Source: Phoronis australis (lineage: Eukaryota; Phoronida; Phoronidae). Taken from it: DNA of 64,000 bases. The stretch covers positions 97,785 to 161,784 of the forward strand of contig NMRA01000748.1 in the NCBI GenBank assembly GCA_002633005.1. The letters run 5' to 3'. The position numbers were made by a program, and so were the translations under genes. A model generated the notes under the pieces. That model worked only from the letters and a program-made list of their open reading frames with translations, had not been told where the DNA came from and searched no databases. This document shows positions 58,261 to 64,000 of this stretch, in pieces. Positions within the stretch are counted from its first letter, which is position 1. Every line of letters starts with the position of its first letter.

Positions 58261-60813
58261 ACTGCGGTTTTTATCTTATAATTGTAGAACACTACTGAAA
58301 TTTAGGCGCTTTCTGCGCGCGTTACATACAGTGTTTGTTTTTTCAAGACGGTCATTGGGTGAGGAATCAGTGTAATATAAGTAAAGAAACATACACACCT
58401 TATCCACATCGTCCAAATGAAATTAAGTTTTTATAGAGAAAGCAGTTTTTACATGACGTAATACGAATTCTAAATCTTTCCAGATATTCAAAAATCTATA
58501 CTGACTCCATCGGAGTTATTAGAAAAGTATGACGTTTTCATGTAGTTAGGGGGACAATAGACGCAGATTCAGATTTCCCGAATATTTGTAGTTTGTTTGA
58601 AAAAGCTTAACAACATTGTGGTTAAATATTGAAAGACACGAAGCTTTAATAATACTGGCCAAACTTGGACATGAAGACGTACACTAGTACAACGTGAAAA
58701 GGTTAGTGAGTAAGGATTATTCAAGCATGTCTAATTTAGTGTCGTACACCTTCCAAACAACAGGGTCCAGTGGACCCTAATTTCAAGTATTCGAGGTTCA
58801 TTACACCAGTACAACAAAACGATATGAACACTAGTTGTCAAGGCCCTTGACAACTCTGTAGGCTTCTTGGCCGGAGGCATGACACGCAAACGCCGATCCT
58901 TTTCACTATTGTTCGATTGCGACACTAAACCAGACAACTATCATGACTACAATAGGATCTGCTTCTCACATTAAAAACTTCTCTTCCGCTAATTTCAAGA
59001 CATAACGTGGCATCCCGCATTACATGTGCCGTGAAATGGCAATTGCTCATATTAATAGTCACGAAAGCCGATAAAACGAACAATTCACATGGCCCACTCA
59101 CTGCTTAAGTTGTAGCGAACGCTGTGTTGATTTTAGTGTTCAACCCAGGTTGAGTTTTTGTGTTATTCATCCATGAAGAAGGCGCATGTTGAGATAATAT
59201 GTGCGTTATCTTGGACAGTACAAGAACTGTTACACATGATTAGGTAAGACACCTATCTTTTGGTCGAAAATCTCCAATCCCGGGACGAAAATTAATGTCA
59301 GGCACCACATGCCTTGAAAGCCTTGGATCACCGGTGGGGTTGTTGATACCGGTTCACCGATGATTGACAGCGGGTAAGTGCAGTTGCCAGAACCAGACTA
59401 ATCGTTTGAAACTAACAAGTTACGCCACTGTCCAGCAATTGTGTTTTTGCCACTTTGTCACTCAAATAGAATTTACCGCCATCGCTCACTTGAAGCAGAT
59501 ATAACACTTTAAATAAAAATTAAAGCAAAATTTGTGGACTTATGACAAACCGGCAAGAGCAATTTTCCATAAATTCTTTTTGAGTTATTTTTGGTCTGTT
59601 AAAATGAAAAGGGTTGCCGCCACTTCTACTTTCGAAATGCCAAGTAGTATAGTTGCTAAAATGAAAACAAAGTGAAGCATTTTTAAACTTCATTTGGCTT
59701 GTATAATACAACTCTTCGAATGAATTGTAACGATTTACACTCACAAAAATGAAAAAGATACTATTAGATTATAAAGCACTTCTTGAAAATATTTCGAAGT
59801 CACCTTTTGATGCTCAAAAGGTTGTGTGGTGGGACGGGTTCTCTCCCGTTAGCGCGAGTCACTATTCATATTCTGATGTCCATTGTGACGTCTAATTGAA
59901 GATTATTCGTTGGATAGTCATTTGTAGGCAAATATCTATGCGGGTTCTCTGAAGACCTCGTGGTTTGAGGGAGTCTCCGACAGAAGCTTGTGAAGTGTGG
60001 CTGTATCATTGGTATAAGTACAATTTATGATTAAACTGCAGTCGCTCGTCTTATCATTTATTTGTGAAACGCGCGAACCCGTGACAGTTGTAAAGCCTCG
60101 ATTACCGCTAGAACGTCATTAAAATTGCCACAGAAAGGTGAAACTCTCTTTGATTTAAAGTATAGGGACCTTTTTTCATATACAAAATATTACATTGAGA
60201 TTACAGAAATTATGAGAATTGTTAGAAAACGAATTTTAATACTGAAACATAACCCTAAATCAGTTGTTCAATCACTAAACTGTGTGTGTTTCTAGGAGCA
60301 CCTGCACTGGTTGAATGTTGTATGTATAGGTCTATGTACTTTCATTAATGACATTGTTGACGAGTAATGTTATTTTTTTAAATAAAAACAAATCAAACGC
60401 TGTAACTGTATTTAGCTTGTAGAATAGATCTGTTTCGAATACTGACATCGTGACAAAATGTATTCATTGGCAAAAAACGAAGGTTAAAGAGGAACGCTTT
60501 TTGGAAAAAAAATAGTCATTTATTTGATGTTCCAGTGGTTGTTAAGTTTTGGTTATCCGATTCAAAACACTACTGAACTGATCTTCAGACCCTAAGCGCC
60601 CACTCCTTGGGATAGCGCCCCTAATCGTTACTTCATGTCTTCCAGATATAGTTGTCCTTAGAGTTGTCTTCATAGTGGAGGAACGCCGCTTGGAGACAGA
60701 TTTACTTCAATGTGTGTGACCCAAAGTCATCTTGTCATTTGTTTATGGAAAACCAGAAAGTCCTTCAGGGCACGACCACTACATTAGTTTAACAGTGGAT
60801 CTTCCTGGCGTGC
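58261..60813. other. No gene recognised
   Basis: AT-rich spacer between cytokine copies 2 and 3, with no coding resemblance on either strand. Confidence 0.4.
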
Positions 60814-60951
60814 GTTCAGTAACGCTAGGACTTACGCTAGGACCCAGCTAAAATCTAGCCAAAGTCACGTTTTCTCATTTAAAATACACGGCAATATCTC
60901 GCGCAATCTCCCGAAGTCTTGCTTTTTAGCGAGGTCCTAGCGTTAGTGAAC
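60814..60951. mobile_element. MITE-like element, 138 bp
   Basis: The left end GTTCAGTAACGCTAGGAC and the right end read inward, GTTCACTAACGCTAGGAC, are inverted repeats with one mismatch. A second TACGCTAGGACC lies just inside the left end. No coding capacity. It lies about 0.2-0.35 kb upstream of the candidate 5' exon of cytokine copy 3. Confidence 0.65.
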
Positions 60952-61164
60952 AGGAGGCTGGCCTTGAGCTACACAGACAGCCAGGATTTTGAGTAACGGT
61001 TAAACTGAGCAATCAGGACGTATCATTCTTGACACACCTTCGTTTCCAAGCCGCCATTTTACCCGAAAAACAACAGATTGCCGGGTAAAACTGATTGTTT
61101 GTTTGTCTACATTTCGCAAGGGGCGGAGCTCACCATATGCCTATTGTCCACACTTCTACAAAAC

Positions 61165-61281
61165 CTTAACCATCCTGGCTACATACCATTTGATTACACG
61201 AGGCAACTCACGTAGGCCAACTTGCGATCTGACGAGGTGATTTCAGAGGAAAAAGCCGTAATATACCTCAGTGACCAGCTG
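61165..61281 (+). other. Candidate 5' non-coding exon of IL-17-like copy 3
   Basis: Ends at a consensus donor (CCAGCTG|GTAAGT) and resembles the 5' exon candidate at 54035-54124. The TATA-like word of copy 1 is missing here: CTAT is followed at once by TGTCCACACT. Confidence 0.4.
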
Positions 61282-61289
61282 GTAAGTTT

Positions 61290-61600
61290 CAGTGGCGGAT
61301 CTAGGATATCATGAGGGGGGACCAACATGTTGTCTGGGGCAACAGCGAAAAGCCCGACTGCATGCGCGCAACCAAGGGGGGTGGCTCGAACTTTCGGGAA
61401 AGCGGAGATTCTGCTATCATTCGGAAGACTAAAAACCGTGGGAAACCCTCAACACATCGATGTTGTTTCTGCCTCAGGTTAATTACCGGGGTCAGTTAAT
61501 ATTTCAATATTTCGTCACGCTTTTGCCGATTTATTTTCTTCTTCGGCAGCCAAGGGGGGTTGCCGGGTCCCCTGGACCCCCCAAATTCTCTATGAGTTTA
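61290..61600 (+). mobile_element. hAT-like element end, truncated
   Basis: CAGTGGCGGATCTAGG starts eight bases after the donor of the 5' exon candidate, inside the predicted intron. A C/G-rich stretch (CCGGGTCCCCTGGACCCCCC, about 61563) follows. The opposite terminus was not found; the right limit is approximate. Confidence 0.4.
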
Positions 61601-62705
61601 TAGTCACTATTTTCTTGAGTGCCTGCTAATTTGCAATGAGTGTGACATACACAGGAGCGTCAGTGTACAAATTCTTTCAACTAAACACGTGTTTGACTTG
61701 TTTTGAGCCATGTTCGTAAACCATGATCAATGTTAAGTTGGACTGAGTTTTCATTGCTTCACAAGACGAATGCAACAGCGTTGCGTTATGATACGTATTT
61801 TTCTTTTCCTTTTGCAGTAAAGCGAGAGTGTCATGCTCAACAAGTGTGAATTATGTGTTTTCTGTAAATTAAGGAAAAGGAAAACAAGGATTTGAAAACA
61901 AAACGTGCAATTTGCTCAATCTTCTATTTTTTGCTGAGAGAGAAACCTGTTCTGAAACATAAATTATGCAAAGCATCTTGTTTGTCTTATTTAAACAGAG
62001 TCATTCATATAGTAGTGAGAGGTGATTTCGTTCGGTACAATGCCTTTCCTCTGAATCTACAATTTCTCTTAATTATTACCAATAAACTATTATTAAATTT
62101 TACGCCTTAATAAAATACTTTCTAGCGTTTTCTGGGATTTACTACAATTATTTTGATATATATACTTTTCGTCATTAACAGTAAAAACATATGTGACGTT
62201 TAATGCTTAATTCTCATTTACTTATATCAAATTGTTCAAGATATTTAGAAGTACAAGCGCATCCCTGCCTAATGATCAATTTCTAACTTCATAAAAATGG
62301 AGGCTCAAAGTTGAAGTAAAAATGTCACCGTCTTATTTCACAGCCATCACAGTTTAGTTAGTGTAACACTTTTTTGGGCCGAAACACATTTTTGAAATTA
62401 CTGTTGGTAAAATGTTATAAGCTTTGACGAAAGCAATAGAACAAAAGATGTTTCTGTCATTTAATTACAAATCGAGAATTCTCGCTATTGCTTGCCGGTC
62501 AATCACCAATATCCATGCCAATTAATGCTCCCCGCATTAAACCGGTTCATTTTTGAAAAAAGTAAAATTGATTTAGGACACTTTAAACAATAAAATCTGT
62601 CTCAAAATGTTTTTTAGTTAAACTGGATATGACTTCGGGGCTTCAGCCAAATAAATGACTGTTCGGTTAACTTCAAACCAAGCTCATAAAATTTCAGACT
62701 TTTCA
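61601..62705. other. Intron-like spacer of IL-17-like copy 3
   Basis: No coding resemblance; lies between the candidate 5' exon and the duplicated coding start. Confidence 0.35.
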
Positions 62706-63298
62706 ATAGCTAGGACCGAAGAAATAATGAATTTCCATTTCTGCTAGAGCCCAGAAATCACTTCCAAAATGGGCAGGGGATAAAAGAACATGACCTAATT
62801 TTATAACGGCGTCTCGTCTATGTAATGCCTAATACGCTGGCGTATTTTCAGAGTATGGATGTTCAACGATGTATTGTATTTCAAGTGATGATCTTCGCAT
62901 CTTGTGCTGCTCTTGACATCAACATTAATCAGAGATCTTTATCCCTTTTTAACCCATATTGCGGGACTGAGAGGTCACGTGCCAAGCGCGAGGAGCAAGA
63001 AAATAGCTAGGACCGAAGAAATAATGAAGTTCCATTTCCACCCAGAAATCGCTTCCAAAATGGACAGGGAACAAACGAATATGACCTAATTTTATAATGA
63101 TGTCTCGTCTATGTAATGCCCAATACAGTGGACTATTTTCAGAATATGGACGTTCAACGATGTCTTTTAGTTCAAACGATAATTATGGCATCTTGTCCTG
63201 CCCTTGTGATTAACATTAATCAGAGATCTTAATCACTTCTTGTCCCATATTGCGGGACTGAGAGGTAACGTGACAAGCGCGAGGATCAAGAAAATCAA
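62706..63298 (+). repeat. ~297-bp tandem duplication of the start region of copy 3
   Basis: Unit 1 (62706-63002) and unit 2 (63003-63298) both begin ATAGCTAGGACCGAAGAAAT and contain the acceptor, start codon, signal peptide and the conserved Pro-Tyr-Cys. Start codons are at 62855 and 63146. A few short indels separate the units. Confidence 0.9.
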
Positions 63299-63747
63299 AG
63301 CTTCGATCGTAAACAACACAATTCCGCTGTACGAACTGAAATGTATACTTCAAGCAGAATGCAATCAACCATCCCAATGGCTGTTTTTGGCGCCCCCAAT
63401 ACTTCTAACTCCGGCCATTCCATTCGGCCCAAAAGACAACCCTTACAGACAAGAGGATGTCGATTTATTGATGGTTCATAGGCTATGTTTATGGGACATT
63501 GGAGCTTCCCGGAATGTTTACAGGACGCTGTGGTTTGTCATCACTAGAGTGTCGACCCTTAGAGTACAGACAAAGAGCTATGACTTTATCGCCAAATACC
63601 TGCATCCCACGAAACGCATCGTGGTCTATCGAGTACGAATTACACTGGACCGCACTGCACATCTGGGTAACTGCTGGATGTCAGTGCGGGCTTTCGACGG
63701 CCATGACGACGACTCCCATTAGATGCGCGCAGCAGCTTGTCCTTTAA
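62855..63747 (+). pseudogene. Broken IL-17-like gene copy 3
   Basis: Unit 1 encodes MDVQRCIVFQVMIFASCAAL and ...NPYCGTERSRAKREEQ, clearly homologous to the first 50 residues of the intact gene, but stops at TAG 63008 because it runs into unit 2. Unit 2 begins MDVQRCLLVQT, has TAA at 63230 and 63266, then IPMAVFGAPNTSN and SIRPKRQ (equivalents of IPMSIFGATETSE and the furin site). It stops again at a TAG near 63479 and shifts frame. From about 63500 the mature domain is open: GMFTGRCGLSSLECRPLEYR, then NTCIPRN and WVTAGCQC, ending TAA 63745-63747. One knot Cys (equivalent of 130) is Phe. Confidence 0.75.
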
Positions 63748-63971
63748 TTGTCCGAACAACTGTACATATTTCTTGAACTTGTTCAGTTACCTTGTGTAGA
63801 CTGTATGTTGTGATACTTTCCGGCAATTGTATTTTGATACCACACTTTCATACCACAGTCCTATAGATATCAGTATGGCTGTGCGTTGTACTAGATACGT
63901 ATTTTGAATTGAATTTTGTTACCGACACTTTCACATCACGTTGTCCTAGATATGAGTATGCTATGCTTTGA

Positions 63972-63977
63972 AATAAA
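63972..63977 (+). terminator. Polyadenylation signal of IL-17-like copy 3
   Basis: AATAAA about 225 bases after the terminal stop codon, near the window end. Confidence 0.5.
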
Positions 63978-64000
63978 CTTGTATACGCATATCAAGTTTC

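Noticed and set aside
1-64000. tRNA, rRNA or CRISPR features
   Set aside because: No cloverleaf with A and B boxes, no rRNA-like sequence, and the tandem arrays have diverged subunits without spacer/repeat logic, so none is called.

Overview
This is AT-rich metazoan nuclear DNA: intron-bearing single exons, wide intergenic space, long stretches of interspersed repeats, and three N positions or gaps (10994, 38351-38781, 50013). THAP-domain fragments, an interleukin-17-like cytokine family, Tx1/L1-like, CR1-like and DIRS-like retroelements and CTCF-core-like motifs point to a bilaterian animal, most likely an invertebrate deuterostome or lophotrochozoan. I cannot name the species from sequence alone.

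Layout. 1-3430: modular repeat array of ~150-bp subunits, each opening with a CTCF-core-like motif and ending at hairpins. 3716-4475: decayed minus-strand LINE plus a minisatellite. 6.1-7.1 kb: worn relatives of the array. 9.3-13.7 kb: a tandem segmental duplication (or assembly artefact) with a 952-bp indel and an internal MITE-like element. 14734-14874: the apparent C-terminal exon of a Rab-family GTPase (plus). 15.7-23.6 kb: three phase-compatible minus-strand exons of one unrecognised acidic-protein gene, with a DIRS-like mini-element with inverted terminal repeats (16209-17474) close by and a THAP-domain exon (19721-19999, plus) inside the span. 25.6-26.4 kb: exon candidates and a LINE 3' remnant. 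28433-34003: a 5.57-kb non-autonomous transposon with perfect 17-bp TIRs, built of degenerate tandem units rich in ETS, YY1 and E-box-like words. 36.4-38.35 kb: two THAP gene pieces, the second running into a 431-N gap. 43837-47335: the best preserved copy of the CTCF-motif array. 48.5-49.0 kb: CR1-like reverse transcriptase remnant. 54-64 kb: a tandem cluster of secreted IL-17-like cystine-knot genes, one intact (55752-56345) and two decaying (57905-58260 and 62855-63747), with a recognisably related candidate 5' non-coding exon upstream of the first and third copies.

Most protein-coding content is single exons of larger genes, so the calls are partial. The only complete single-exon coding sequence I trust is the IL-17-like gene. 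The most unusual material is the CTCF-motif modular element, the promoter-motif-rich 5.6-kb transposon and the birth-and-death cytokine cluster.
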